Source of the DNA: Leptospira adleri
GTDB lineage: Bacteria; Spirochaetota; Leptospiria; Leptospirales; Leptospiraceae
Assembly: GCF_002811985.1 (NCBI RefSeq)
Contig: NZ_NPDU01000015.1
Location: forward strand, 1-64,000
DNA: 64,000 nt
Reading direction: 5' to 3'
A model generated the notes under the pieces. The model searched no databases. It was not told the origin of the DNA and was given only the letters and a program-made list of their open reading frames with translations. Shown here one piece after another: positions 13,744 through 24,054 of the stretch (within the stretch, counting starts at the first letter, position 1; each line of letters opens with the position of its first letter). The position numbers were made by a program, and so were the translations under genes.

Positions 13744-14127
13744 TCAGGCAGTCACCATATCTTTCTGAGAGAACTGTTTTCGTTTCCTTTGAAGTTCCGA
13801 AAACCATTCTTCTGCGTGCTTATGATAAGCGACAAGACGTTTCACAAAGATTCTTCTCTCGGGCATAAGGACTCGTCTGGCTTCATGAATGATTTCTTCC
13901 ACGATCTTTGCGTGAAACGTAAAGTGACTCGAGAAAAGATTGAAGTAATCCCTTTCCGAAGTTTCCCAGGGTCGAGAAGCAATATCAGAGAAATACTGTT
14001 CTAACTGTCCGATATCATGGTCAAAGTCCGATTCGTATGGAGAATTGACGACCGCTATGGTATCAGTGAGATCTGTGAGTGTTTGAAAGTAACTTTCTAA
14101 ATCGGGTAGTTCCACAGGTAAAATCAC
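13744..14127 (-). CDS. Small hypothetical protein, helical
   Basis: 127 aa, predicted mainly helical, with many His and acidic residues (HDIGQLEQYF, HFTFHAKIVEEIIHEARR, YHKHAEEWFSELQ). The spacing of H and E residues recalls four-helix hemerythrin or ferritin-like bundles, but no metal-site signature is firm. The frame opens with GTG at 14127; a second GTG at 14112 (VELPDLESYF) is equally placed behind a purine-rich stretch. It lies between a START-domain gene and a terminator. Function unknown. Confidence 0.7.
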   Translation of the reverse strand: MILPVELPDLESYFQTLTDLTDTIAVVNSPYESDFDHDIGQLEQYFSDIASRPWETSERDYFNLFSSHFTFHAKIVEEIIHEARRVLMPERRIFVKRLVAYHKHAEEWFSELQRKRKQFSQKDMVTA

Positions 14128-14174
14128 CTTTCCTATAGGTTCCTTTTACCATCTTTTTTAGAGGCCTTGTCCGC

Positions 14175-14597
14175 TCAAGATTTTTTCAAGTATTCTCTCA
14201 AATGTTTTCCTTCTTCTTCCCATCCCTCAGAGGCCGCTTCGATCCATACGTCATACTTATCACCCATAGGATAACCCGAATTCGTTACGATGAGTTTCGA
14301 AGAATTTTCACTCAAAGATTGGAATTCCAGTTTCAACTCGATGTCTCCCGCAGGATGATCCTGCCAAAGCAATATCAATTCTTTCAAAGGAACTATCTTT
14401 TTATAAATCCCATTTGTCGTGAGGTCGCCTTCCATTCCGAGTCTCCAAGTCCAAGCGAAGTTCGCTCCTTCTTTCGGACGTCCCGTCACCTTGTCGGCAA
14501 GCCAGTGGATCAATTCTTCGTTGACCGTCACCGCGTTCCACACTCTCATCAGAGGATAGTCGAACTGAAATTCTTTAACAACACTTCTCGTTTCCAT
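14175..14597 (-). CDS. SRPBCC/AHSA1-type domain protein
   Basis: 140 aa, a complete single-domain START-like protein. Characteristic elements are FDYPLMRVWNAVTVNEELIHWLADKV at the N-terminus, WRLGMEGDLTTNGIYKKIVPLKELILLW in the middle and YPMGDKYDVWIEAASEGWEEEGKHLREYL at the C-terminus, as in the activator of Hsp90 ATPase homologue 1-like family. These bacterial proteins bind hydrophobic ligands and their substrates are mostly unknown. The name does not imply a functional link to htpG here. It is 9 bp downstream of the SDR gene, so they are probably co-transcribed. Confidence 0.88.
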   Translation of the reverse strand: METRSVVKEFQFDYPLMRVWNAVTVNEELIHWLADKVTGRPKEGANFAWTWRLGMEGDLTTNGIYKKIVPLKELILLWQDHPAGDIELKLEFQSLSENSSKLIVTNSGYPMGDKYDVWIEAASEGWEEEGKHLREYLKKS

Positions 14598-14606
14598 GCT
14601 TTCCTA

Positions 14607-15410
<804 letters not shown>

Positions 15411-15628
15411 TCCAGAGCATTTTGTCCGCGAGAAGAAAGGGTTCAAGGATTTTTTCAACGAGAAAAGAGAAGATTCCGTTGCGCCTAACCTAAAAAAGGC
15501 AAGGTCCGATCGGTTCTTTTTTTAATACGAATTGCAAGAGTTTTTCCCGAAGAATGGCCGCTCTCGAAACCCGAGAAGAATCTCGGCAAATACCTCGCCA
15601 ATCATTCGTTATAGAGTTATATTTTCGA

Positions 15629-16267
15629 ATGGAACGTATGTATCAAAATAGAACGTTAGTGATCCTTTGTTTGCCCCTATTCTTCCTGTTTCTCGTCTTT
15701 ACCTTTTGTAAAGAAGATTCCTTCGAAGATAAAAATCAAAAAGAAGCCGCTTCGGATACGATCGGATCGGATTCAGAGATGGAGAAAACTTGGATGGCGT
15801 TCGCAAGTTCGGTGGAACGAAACGACCTCGTTGCGTTTAAAAATCTCTCAACAAAACGGATCCACTGTATGGACTGCATTCTCAACGAAAAAGAATCTTC
15901 GAGCAAGGATTCCGCCGATTTGAATCCGATCGCCTGGTATAAAAGTTATTATTCCGATCCGGAAGAACTTTCGTATATTCCCATCGATCGATTTCTGCAA
16001 AACAATCATTCGAATGTCTTCGATAAAGAAACTAAAAAAGCGCTAAAAGATCCGGATCGATTCAGCATTTCTCCTCGATATAAAAATCAGGAAACCGACG
16101 ACGGATCTTGCATCTTTTCGGATCGAAAATCGCAAAACCGGGAAGGTTATGAAGTGCTCGTGACCGTTCACAAACCTCTTTTCGGTTCCGAGGTCACTCA
16201 AAAGGGTTTTTCTTTTATTCAAACGAAAAACGGTTTAAAATTCTGCGGAACGTATTTCATTCCCTGA
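15629..16267 (+). CDS. Putative lipoprotein
   Basis: About 212 aa from the ATG at 15629 (a second ATG is at 15638). The N-terminus has basic residues, a strong hydrophobic core (LVILCLPLFFLFLVF) and TFCKED, a plausible lipobox with Cys about 25 residues in. The mature part is hydrophilic with CMDCILNE and no domain I know; it ends FSFIQTKNGLKFCGTYFIP. The pattern of a secreted protein with a C-terminal beta strand and conserved Cys recurs in the convergent gene at 16476, and the two may be distant paralogues. Function unknown. Confidence 0.72.
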   Translation: MERMYQNRTLVILCLPLFFLFLVFTFCKEDSFEDKNQKEAASDTIGSDSEMEKTWMAFASSVERNDLVAFKNLSTKRIHCMDCILNEKESSSKDSADLNPIAWYKSYYSDPEELSYIPIDRFLQNNHSNVFDKETKKALKDPDRFSISPRYKNQETDDGSCIFSDRKSQNREGYEVLVTVHKPLFGSEVTQKGFSFIQTKNGLKFCGTYFIP

Positions 16268-16475
16268 ATTTTGACTTCTACTGATCCTCGCATTTCTATA
16301 ACCTCGACCGGAATCGATGTCTTATAGGACGAAAGATAAGAGATCGATTGATACGCGAATCCGCGTTATTCGATGTTGGGTTGTTAGTTGAATCGATCCA
16401 AAAATCGAATCGGGTTTTTTAGAAACTAGCTTTCAGTAAACACATTTGGAATATTATATTTTTCTTTCGGATCAT

Positions 16476-16928
16476 TCATTCCGCGTGGGATTGAAAATTT
16501 ACGACCTTCCATTCTCCGTTTCGGTTGAGACGCAAAGAAATTCGAAACGGAATTCCGCATGGATCGTATTCGATATTGAATTGATCTACCTCGGTGGGAC
16601 TTCGATTCCAAAGCCTGCGAAGTCGGTTCCCATAGGATTGTTTGGGATAATAATCGGAGATCGAGAGATCGCAGCGACTCAAGTCTCCCTTCCCTATTTC
16701 CTTATCCACCTTCTTTTGAAATCCTTCGAAGGAGGTTCCAACGATTGCATTTTCGTTAGTAAAAGAATAAGCCTCTTCGAGGTTCTTTGTGATCAGCAAA
16801 TTCAAAAAGCGATTTGCAAGCTCCAATGGGTCTTTCGGTTTGTATTCAACGTTCTTTAAAAAATAAAAAGAAACCAAAAGAAAGCAGGCAAACAGGAAAA
16901 CGATCGAGATCCATTGTCTAATTTTCAT
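16476..16928 (-). CDS. Membrane-anchored hypothetical protein
   Basis: About 150 aa from the ATG at 16928. A single membrane helix or uncleaved signal (WISIVFLFACFLLVSFYFL) leads into a small alpha-beta domain: PLELANRFLNLLITKNLEEAYSFT and RISLRLNRNGEWKVVNFQSHAE. This is the shape of NTF2-like/DUF4878 domains (a helix pair, then a curved sheet), which bind ligands in the periplasm, but the assignment is tentative. It is monocistronic and convergent with 15629-16267. Between 16268 and 16475 I see nothing beyond AT-rich spacer. Confidence 0.7.
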   Translation of the reverse strand: MKIRQWISIVFLFACFLLVSFYFLKNVEYKPKDPLELANRFLNLLITKNLEEAYSFTNENAIVGTSFEGFQKKVDKEIGKGDLSRCDLSISDYYPKQSYGNRLRRLWNRSPTEVDQFNIEYDPCGIPFRISLRLNRNGEWKVVNFQSHAE

Positions 16929-17104
16929 CCAGAACCCATCCAAATTCTTCGCACGAACGTTTTACGAGAAGCAGCTTTCCATTTCGAAGTCGTCTTCGTT
17001 TTGCCTTCATAAAATCGCAGAATATGAAAATACGATAGACCGCCGTCTTAAAAATGCGCGCTTTCGATCGGCAAACGCGTATTCTATTCCGGAAGGATCC
17101 GGTT

Positions 17105-18373
17105 CTAATCCTTGTCCGCGCTTACTTCGTCTTGGATCACTCTCGCTTCGGCGCTGAAAGCGATGTAAGACCAAACCCAAGTGATCAAAATCGTAATCTT
17201 ATTCTTAAATCCCACCTGATAAAATAAGTGAACGAACAACCAGGCAAGCCATCCGAAAAAACCTTTCATCTTTAAAAAACCGACTTCGGCGACCGCATCC
17301 GTCCTTCCGATCGTTGCCATCGATCCCTTATCGATATAGCGAAAGGACTTTCTCTTTTTATTCTTAAGATCGTTTTTGATCAGAGCCGCCACGTATCTTC
17401 CCTGCTGCATCGCGACCGGAGAAACTCCGGGAAGCGGACGCTCCAGTCCCTTCGTATAATTGGCGATATCGCCGATCACAAAAACTTCGGGATGGCCTTC
17501 TATGTTGCAGAACTCGTCGACCATGACTCTTCCGGAACGATCCAAAGGAGCGCCTAACGTGGCTGCGATCGAGTTCGCCTGAACTCCGGCCGCCCAGATC
17601 ACGGTTTCGGAATGAATCGTCTTTCCTTCCAGGTGAACCCCTTTTTGATCGATGTTCTGAACCCTAGTCCCGGTAAGGACTTCGACTCCCCTCTTCTCCA
17701 ATCTTTTCTTTGCAAATTCTCCGAGAGAAGGAGAGAACGCCATCAGAAGCCTCGGAGCGGCCTCGATGAGAGTGATCTTTGAAAGCGCGGGATCAATGGA
17801 ATGAAATTCGTCCCGAATGATCTGGTGGGAAAGTTCCGCGATGGAGCCCGCGAGTTCAACGCCGGTCGGGCCTCCTCCGATGATCACGTAGTTCAAAAGC
17901 GATTTTGCGATCTCGGGATCCCCCGAAAGTTCGGCCTTTTCAAAGGAGATCAGAAGTTTATGACGGATTTTCAGGGCGTCCTTTAGATTTTTAAGCCCGA
18001 TCGTATATTGCGCCCATTGATCGTTTCCGAAATAACTGGATTTCGCGCCCGCCGATAATATTAGATAATCATAATTTGTTGAAGTGTTTTGATAGTAGAC
18101 CGTCTTTTTCTCGACGTCGATTTTGGTCGCTTCCCCCAAAACCACGGTCACATTCTTGCTTTCTCCTACGAGAGAACGAGTCGGAATCGCGATATCCGCC
18201 GGACTCAAAACCGCCGTAGCGACCTGATAGAGAAGCGGTTGAAAGAGGTGATGATTTTTTTTATCGATGACCGTGATATCGAGGTCCGAATTTTGAGAGA
18301 GTTTTTTGACGGCTTGAAGACCGCCGAACCCCGCGCCGATGATGACTACTTTCTTCTTTCCGGATTTACTCAT
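17105..18373 (-). CDS. ndh: Type II NADH:quinone oxidoreductase (NDH-2)
   Basis: 422 aa. Two dinucleotide-binding motifs, VVIIGAGFGGLQAVKKL for FAD near the N-terminus and YVIIGGGPTGVELAGSIAEL for NADH near 165, the FAD-contact FVIGDIANY and the C-terminal amphipathic membrane-anchoring stretch (WLAWLFVHLFYQVGF) all match NDH-2. It passes electrons from NADH to quinone without pumping protons. The quinone is likely menaquinone, since mqnD of the futalosine route is in the same window. 24 bp downstream of the phosphatase gene. Confidence 0.93.
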   Translation of the reverse strand: MSKSGKKKVVIIGAGFGGLQAVKKLSQNSDLDITVIDKKNHHLFQPLLYQVATAVLSPADIAIPTRSLVGESKNVTVVLGEATKIDVEKKTVYYQNTSTNYDYLILSAGAKSSYFGNDQWAQYTIGLKNLKDALKIRHKLLISFEKAELSGDPEIAKSLLNYVIIGGGPTGVELAGSIAELSHQIIRDEFHSIDPALSKITLIEAAPRLLMAFSPSLGEFAKKRLEKRGVEVLTGTRVQNIDQKGVHLEGKTIHSETVIWAAGVQANSIAATLGAPLDRSGRVMVDEFCNIEGHPEVFVIGDIANYTKGLERPLPGVSPVAMQQGRYVAALIKNDLKNKKRKSFRYIDKGSMATIGRTDAVAEVGFLKMKGFFGWLAWLFVHLFYQVGFKNKITILITWVWSYIAFSAEARVIQDEVSADKD

Positions 18374-18397
18374 AGAGAGATTTTTTCCTCCCGGATA

Positions 18398-18924
18398 TTA
18401 GGCTTTCAAATCCAGCTTTTTAGAGAGGAGAAATTCCAGAAAGTCTTCTGCGGTTTCCGAGACAATATTTTGCACTTCGTCAAAGTCCTTTAGAGTTCCG
18501 TAAAACGGATCGGGAACTTCCGAATCTTTTTTGGAATCCTTTTGGAAGAATCGGAAGAGTTGCACTTTTTTTCTTTCTTCCTCGGTCGAAGCCAAGTAGA
18601 GCAGATCTTTCTGGTTCGATTTATCCATCGCAAGAATGTGATCGAATTCTTTGAAGTCTTCCCTTCGAAACTGCCGCGCTCTGTGAGTCAGTTCGATCCC
18701 GCGTTTTCGCGCGGCTTGTCTCGTTCTCGGATCCGGAAGTTCTCCGAGATGAAAGCGGGATGTTCCGCAGGAGTCGACGAGGAAAGCGGATTCTAAACTC
18801 TTCTTTTGAATCAAATCTAAGAATGCGCCTTCCGCGGCGGGGGAACGGCAGATATTTCCGAGACATACAAACAAAACCCGAATCGGATTTCCGCTTTGTA
18901 TGACCGGTTTTTCAAAAGGTAAAT

Positions 18925-18949
<25 letters not shown>
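18398..18949 (-). CDS. Low-molecular-weight protein-tyrosine phosphatase
   Basis: About 183 aa from the ATG at 18949. The phosphatase loop is intact in VLFVCLGNICRSPAAEG (C-x-G-N-x-C-R-S-P), with the general-acid segment VPDPFYG near the C-terminus. Such enzymes dephosphorylate tyrosine or, in some bacteria, arginine residues, and also regulate polysaccharide export. The start overlaps the 3' end of the upstream SDR gene by 25 nt, so the two are translationally linked. The longer frame to 19003 lacks support. Confidence 0.92.
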
Positions 18950-19671
<722 letters not shown>

Positions 19672-19823
19672 AGGAACAACTTCCTGTTATCTTATAACTC
19701 GCTTCAAACATTAATTTTCGAGAATACTCCGTTTATTTAGTTTACCGCCAAAACCTCGAAGCAATAAATTTGTAAAAAGAGCCTCTTCGGGGGCGAATGC
19801 GAAAAAAAAAGGCGGTGAGGTGC

Positions 19824-20840
19824 ATGGACCTGAACCAGCAAGAAGAAATCATCCGGCTCAAAGGTTTGGTGGAACTCTACGAAAGAATTTCCAGACTCAG
19901 CGAAAGCGAACTTTTAGAAGCGGAAAAAACTCTCCAAGCCCAAGAAAACACCGCGGGGATGGCCAGGCTCGAACTCATCAAGATGAACGAACAACTCAAA
20001 GCCATTCGCAATATCGGACCCGATCTCAAAACCAAAGTAATCTCTCTTTTGCACGATCAAGAATCCGGCTTGGCCGAATTCAAAACCAGAATCGCCGAAC
20101 TCGCATCGAACAACCCTTTCTTCTATTCCGATTTTTTCAGGATCATCTCTCATTTGGAAATCCAAGAACCGGAAGCAAGAGAACTCTGGGAAGAAATCTA
20201 TAACCACGGCGAAAGCATGAGTTCTTCCTTGGGAAGAAACGTAAACTTCATCGTCTCCATGCTCGATTATATCTTTAGCAAAAATAGAATCATAGAGAAT
20301 CCCAAAATCGTAGAGTTGTATTCCTTCGAGGAGATCATTTTGAACACGGTCATCGACGAGACGAGCGGGATTTACAATCGAAGATACTTCAATATTATTC
20401 TAAACAAAGAGATCAACCGGAGTTCGCGTTATCAAAGGGATTTTTGTCTTCTGATCCTGGACGTGGACAATTTTAAGATCATCAACGATACTTACGGACA
20501 CGGATTCGGAGACGACATTCTAAGATTGATCGCGGGTACGTTGCTCTTCTCTTTTCGACAAGAGGACATCTGCTGCAGAATCGGCGGAGAAGAATTTGCG
20601 GTGATTCTTCCGGAAACTCCGAAAGAAAACGCGCTCGTAGCGGCCAACCGATTTCGAAACTACCTCTTGGAAGCCTCGATGAGTCAGTATGGATTGGCCG
20701 TCACCGTCTCCGGAGGAATTTGCAGATTCGGCGAAGACGGAAAAGATACGAACGAACTTTTTAAGAATGCGGACGCCGCTCTCTACAAGGCAAAAAAATC
20801 GGGAAAGGATAGAATCTTAATCCATTCCCGGGAAAACTAA
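19824..20840 (+). CDS. Diguanylate cyclase (GGDEF protein)
   Basis: About 338 aa from the ATG at 19824, which follows GGTGAGGTGC. The first 175 residues are helical and coiled-coil-like with no known sensor domain. The GGDEF domain has the metal-site DVDNFKIINDTYGHGFGDD and the active-site GGEEF, so it should make cyclic di-GMP. An inhibitory I-site, RQED, lies exactly five residues before GGEEF, which predicts product feedback. It converges on a cyclic-nucleotide-binding gene only 1 bp away, and the two may share a signalling theme. Confidence 0.92.
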   Translation: MDLNQQEEIIRLKGLVELYERISRLSESELLEAEKTLQAQENTAGMARLELIKMNEQLKAIRNIGPDLKTKVISLLHDQESGLAEFKTRIAELASNNPFFYSDFFRIISHLEIQEPEARELWEEIYNHGESMSSSLGRNVNFIVSMLDYIFSKNRIIENPKIVELYSFEEIILNTVIDETSGIYNRRYFNIILNKEINRSSRYQRDFCLLILDVDNFKIINDTYGHGFGDDILRLIAGTLLFSFRQEDICCRIGGEEFAVILPETPKENALVAANRFRNYLLEASMSQYGLAVTVSGGICRFGEDGKDTNELFKNADAALYKAKKSGKDRILIHSREN

Positions 20841-20841
20841 A

Positions 20842-21240
20842 TCAGTCCTCGGAATTTCCGAATTCCAATTCTCCGGAAGCATACTCGTCCAATTTCGAAA
20901 TCAAAATCGAATTGGTATTCGCAAGACGATCCGCGAGGATCCGAACCATCTTCGCCGAAAAGTCCGGATTGTTTAATAAGAATTTTTCGAGTTGCTGTTT
21001 GCTTTCGATCACCGCGAGTTCGCTATCCACGATCGCCTTCGCAGTCGCGCTCCTAGGCAAGGATCGAAAGAGAGCCATCTCTCCGAAAAAATCCCCTTTT
21101 TTCATGATAGCGAGACGTTGTACTACATTCTTACGCGTAAAAAATATTTCAACCGATCCGTTCAGAATCACATACATCGCGTTATTCAGTTCGCTTTCGC
21201 GAAAGATAATTCCGCCGGCGGGGATCTGCACCTTATTCAT
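20842..21240 (-). CDS. Cyclic-nucleotide-binding domain protein
   Basis: 132 aa, a stand-alone CAP-type beta-barrel. The phosphate-binding cassette is recognisable in FFGEMALFRSLPRSATAKA, with the conserved G-E and R-x-A-T arrangement, and is preceded by LNGSVEIFFTRKNVVQRLAIMKKGD. There is no DNA-binding domain, so it acts as a ligand-binding module or subunit, not a transcription factor. It faces the diguanylate cyclase gene tail to tail. The ligand could be cAMP, cGMP or c-di-GMP; the sequence does not settle it. Confidence 0.9.
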   Translation of the reverse strand: MNKVQIPAGGIIFRESELNNAMYVILNGSVEIFFTRKNVVQRLAIMKKGDFFGEMALFRSLPRSATAKAIVDSELAVIESKQQLEKFLLNNPDFSAKMVRILADRLANTNSILISKLDEYASGELEFGNSED

Positions 21241-21333
21241 TTTTTAAACCGACCTAACAAATTAGATTCTTTACCAAAAAATCGCATATTGACAGATGAA
21301 TATAAATTTCACCCGGGAAATGTACACTCTTTT

Positions 21334-22512
21334 ATGAATTCTCATCTTCAGCTTTTTATGGATCTATTCGGCCTGATTCTTCTGTTCGCATTCTTCTTTT
21401 TTTCCGATCGAGCCTCTCGAATTCTATTTTCTTCGCCTCGTAAAGACGAGACCGGAGGAGGAAGAAGCGAATCGATCGATTTTATCCGGGGACTTGCGAT
21501 CACCGGAATCGTTTTTATCCACGTAAATTCTTACTTTCAATACTTCGGACCGAATGAAAGCGCTTCGATCGCGACTCTCGCTCTTTCCAATCTCGCAAGA
21601 TTCAGCGTTCCGGCGTTTATACTTTCTTCCGGAATTTTTTTGAAATATACAAACTTTAGAGACTACTGGAAATCGAAGATCCTTTCACTGATCCTTCCAT
21701 ATTTCTTCGTAAGCCTGCTCGCGGCATACGTCAAACTCGGAACATTCCCGGGATTGGAATCCTTTGTTTACGGTCTGTTACTCGGGACGTGGTGTGCGCC
21801 CTATTATTTCGTCCCTCTTCTTTTTTCATTCTATCTTATCTTTCCCTTGTTCTCTAAGATCCAAACAAAACTGAACACGAACAAGACGATCCTTTCGGCC
21901 TTTCTTTTGGCTCTGCTCGTCAACCTGGTTTCCAATCACGTATTTTTTCTATTTCCGGAAGGAATCATTCGAACGATCGAGCCGATTCTTTTCACCGGAT
22001 TTGTGTTCTTCTTCACCTTTGGAATGTTAGCCGGAAAGTGGTTTAAACAGCCCGAAAGTTTTTTGAATCTTTCCGGGGAAAAGTCGAGCCCCCTCCCCTA
22101 TTCCCTGAAAACTATCCTTTGTATCGGAATTTCGATCTATCTAACGGTATTATTGATCGCGGGATTCCTCTGGAAATTCGATTCTTCCAATCATTTGCTT
22201 TTCTACCCGCTCGGAATGTTTTTAGTTCTATTTTTCTGGGCGCAAAGAGCGCAGGGAGAGAAGAGACATAAAATCCTGATCCACGGTTTTGCGTTTATCG
22301 GAAAGAATAGTATGGGAATTTTTCTATTACATCCGATTCTGATCCATCTTATGCACGCGATAAATCCTTTTCACTGGGGAATCGTTTTTTCCTGGGTTTT
22401 GATCCCGGTAACGGCCGCAATCAACGTCCTTCTTCCTCTTTTGTCTTGGCTTACGGTCAACAAAGTTTTGGAACTTACGATAAAGACCTTCTCCAAAAAA
22501 GACAAAAGTTAA
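21334..22512 (+). CDS. Membrane acyltransferase (acyltransferase-3 type)
   Basis: 392 aa from the ATG at 21334; the open frame extends further upstream but only as a shadow of the opposite gene. About ten membrane helices. The family signature is SIDFIRGLAITGIVFIHVNSYF in helix 1, with the conserved arginine and histidine, followed by helices such as FVPLLFSFYLIFPLF. Enzymes of this type O-acetylate cell-surface sugars in the inner membrane. The position next to signalling genes is probably incidental. Confidence 0.88.
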   Translation: MNSHLQLFMDLFGLILLFAFFFFSDRASRILFSSPRKDETGGGRSESIDFIRGLAITGIVFIHVNSYFQYFGPNESASIATLALSNLARFSVPAFILSSGIFLKYTNFRDYWKSKILSLILPYFFVSLLAAYVKLGTFPGLESFVYGLLLGTWCAPYYFVPLLFSFYLIFPLFSKIQTKLNTNKTILSAFLLALLVNLVSNHVFFLFPEGIIRTIEPILFTGFVFFFTFGMLAGKWFKQPESFLNLSGEKSSPLPYSLKTILCIGISIYLTVLLIAGFLWKFDSSNHLLFYPLGMFLVLFFWAQRAQGEKRHKILIHGFAFIGKNSMGIFLLHPILIHLMHAINPFHWGIVFSWVLIPVTAAINVLLPLLSWLTVNKVLELTIKTFSKKDKS

Positions 22513-22522
22513 AGCGACATCG

Positions 22523-23125
22523 TCACATTCCGTTGGAGAATTCTTTTTTTACTGTGACCCCGGAAGCTCGAACCGTTTTTAAGGCTTCTCCGTAGCTTAC
22601 TAGAATTTTCAGCGCAAAGTCGATCCGATCACGGATATAAGAATCTTCTTGGCTCGTGGAATCGGATCCGTTTAAAACCTTTTCTGCGTCTCTCACGATG
22701 ATGTGTTCGGGTATATAACAGACCTTCGTGTTCTTGTAACTGCTCATCCTAAGTTCGGCGACTGGATAACTTCCGCCTCGGCCCGACGAGACCGCCGAGA
22801 TCAACACAGGCTTGTGGCCGATGATTTTGTTACTGCAATAGAGAAGAAAATTTTTGAGTCCGGGGGAAGCCATTCCTGAGTATTCCGGAGTTACAAACAC
22901 GAGAGCGTCCGCTTGTTCCAATTCGGATTCGATCGGCTTCCAGATCCGATCCCATTCTTCGCCGCCGTCCCAAAATGAATCGTCCCAAACCGGAAGTTTA
23001 TGATTTCCAAGGTCCAACGTCCAAACCAGATGGCCGAAAGTCAGGAGGCGCGCCTTCATCCACTCGGCTACTTTTGCGGATTGTGAGATTTTTCTATGCG
23101 ACGCCGATATGATGGCAATTTTCAT
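22523..23125 (-). CDS. NADPH-dependent FMN reductase family protein
   Basis: 200 aa flavodoxin-like fold. Diagnostic pieces are KIAIISASHRKISQSAKVAEWM at the N-terminus, the flavin-loop FVTPEYSGMASPGLKNFLLYCSNK and the ISAVSSGRGGSYPVAELR segment. Family members reduce flavin, quinones or azo compounds using NADPH. Convergent with the acyltransferase gene, 10 bp apart. The 221-bp stretch that follows to parB has no recognisable element other than AT-rich sequence. Confidence 0.9.
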   Translation of the reverse strand: MKIAIISASHRKISQSAKVAEWMKARLLTFGHLVWTLDLGNHKLPVWDDSFWDGGEEWDRIWKPIESELEQADALVFVTPEYSGMASPGLKNFLLYCSNKIIGHKPVLISAVSSGRGGSYPVAELRMSSYKNTKVCYIPEHIIVRDAEKVLNGSDSTSQEDSYIRDRIDFALKILVSYGEALKTVRASGVTVKKEFSNGM

Positions 23126-23346
23126 GTTTTCTCCGGTATAAAAACGTTTCGATAAGAATTTTCCCGGGACAATTCCGTAGATCGCGGCCCTGTCCCAAAA
23201 ATTTTAAAACCGAAAAATTACTTAATTATAACCTTAGAACGATTTTAGAGCGCGGCTTCAAGACATTTTTCTAAAACGCGGCGAGGAACAAAACACGCCG
23301 GGAAGGAACTCCCGAAAAAGACGCAAAAGAAAGCCGGGAAAAACGA

Positions 23347-24054
23347 TTAGTCCTTGAGTCCGTATTTCTTTTTCAGGGATGAAAGTTCTTTTAAAAATTT
23401 TTCTCTCTGTTGAGAAGTCAATTTTCCGAGCTGCAAAATCACCTTTGTCTGCGCGGTTTTCCGGGGTGAAATCATTTCACCCCCTCGTCCTTCTTTTTGT
23501 TTCAGAAGGTCTTCCAGATTTTTTACGGAGGCGTCCTTCCCGGATTTAATAAGGTCCGCAACCGACTTCTGATCCAAACGCGCTATCGAACTGAGTTGTT
23601 TTACGTATCTTTCCGTAAAACCTAGAACCTTGGAAACTTCCTCCGCGGTTTTACGTTTTTCCTTCCGCAGATATTGGATCGCGCGGCCGACTTCCCAAGG
23701 ATTTAGACTTTTCCGTTTTTCGTTTTCGGCGAGAGCCATTTCAAAACACTTATCTTCCGAGGCGGCGGTTTCGACGGCGGGGATCGAATTCCATTTTAAA
23801 ATTTTGGCCGCCTGAAATCTTCTTTCCCCGGCTACGATCTGATATTTTTTGCCCGCTTTCCTTACAACGATCGGCTCGATCAATCCGAGACGTTTCATGG
23901 ATTCGACCAAATCCGAAACTTCTTCTTTTCCAAAAACCCTCGGCTGGACCGGATTTGGAACTATATCTGAAAGTTGGATTTCGGTCTTCGAAGTCTCTTT
24001 TTCACCGAACGCGGTGAGCAGATCCATCCCCGCGAAGTCAGAACGTTTAGCCAT
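23347..24054 (-). CDS. parB: ParB-family partition protein (system 1)
   Basis: 235 aa. N-terminal CTPase/ParB domain with VPNPVQPR, LGLIEPIVVRK and IVAGERRFQAAK, then a helix-turn-helix region (EVSKVLGFTERYVKQLSSIARL) and a short basic C-terminus. It overlaps the parA stop/start region by 8 nt. Unusually, the coding sequence contains a perfect 21-bp palindrome at 23463-23483 that recurs upstream of parA, so a probable ParB-binding site lies inside its own gene. The protein is shorter than the ParB of system 2 (281 aa) and only distantly related. Confidence 0.93.
   Translation of the reverse strand: MAKRSDFAGMDLLTAFGEKETSKTEIQLSDIVPNPVQPRVFGKEEVSDLVESMKRLGLIEPIVVRKAGKKYQIVAGERRFQAAKILKWNSIPAVETAASEDKCFEMALAENEKRKSLNPWEVGRAIQYLRKEKRKTAEEVSKVLGFTERYVKQLSSIARLDQKSVADLIKSGKDASVKNLEDLLKQKEGRGGEMISPRKTAQTKVILQLGKLTSQQREKFLKELSSLKKKYGLKD
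23463..23483. promoter_or_regulatory. Candidate parS site 1a inside parB
   Basis: Perfect palindrome: GGGGTGAAAT, central C, ATTTCACCCC. The same 21-bp core is found once more in the window, at 25114-25134, beside the same parAB pair. The inner words GTGAAA and TTTCAC are the half-sites of the classical bacterial parS (TGTTTCACGTGAAACA), but here in everted order. Confidence 0.7.

Noticed and set aside
20992..21333. N-terminal extension of the acyltransferase frame
   Set aside because: This part is antisense to the cyclic-nucleotide-binding gene; the ATG at 21334 starts a normal first membrane region.
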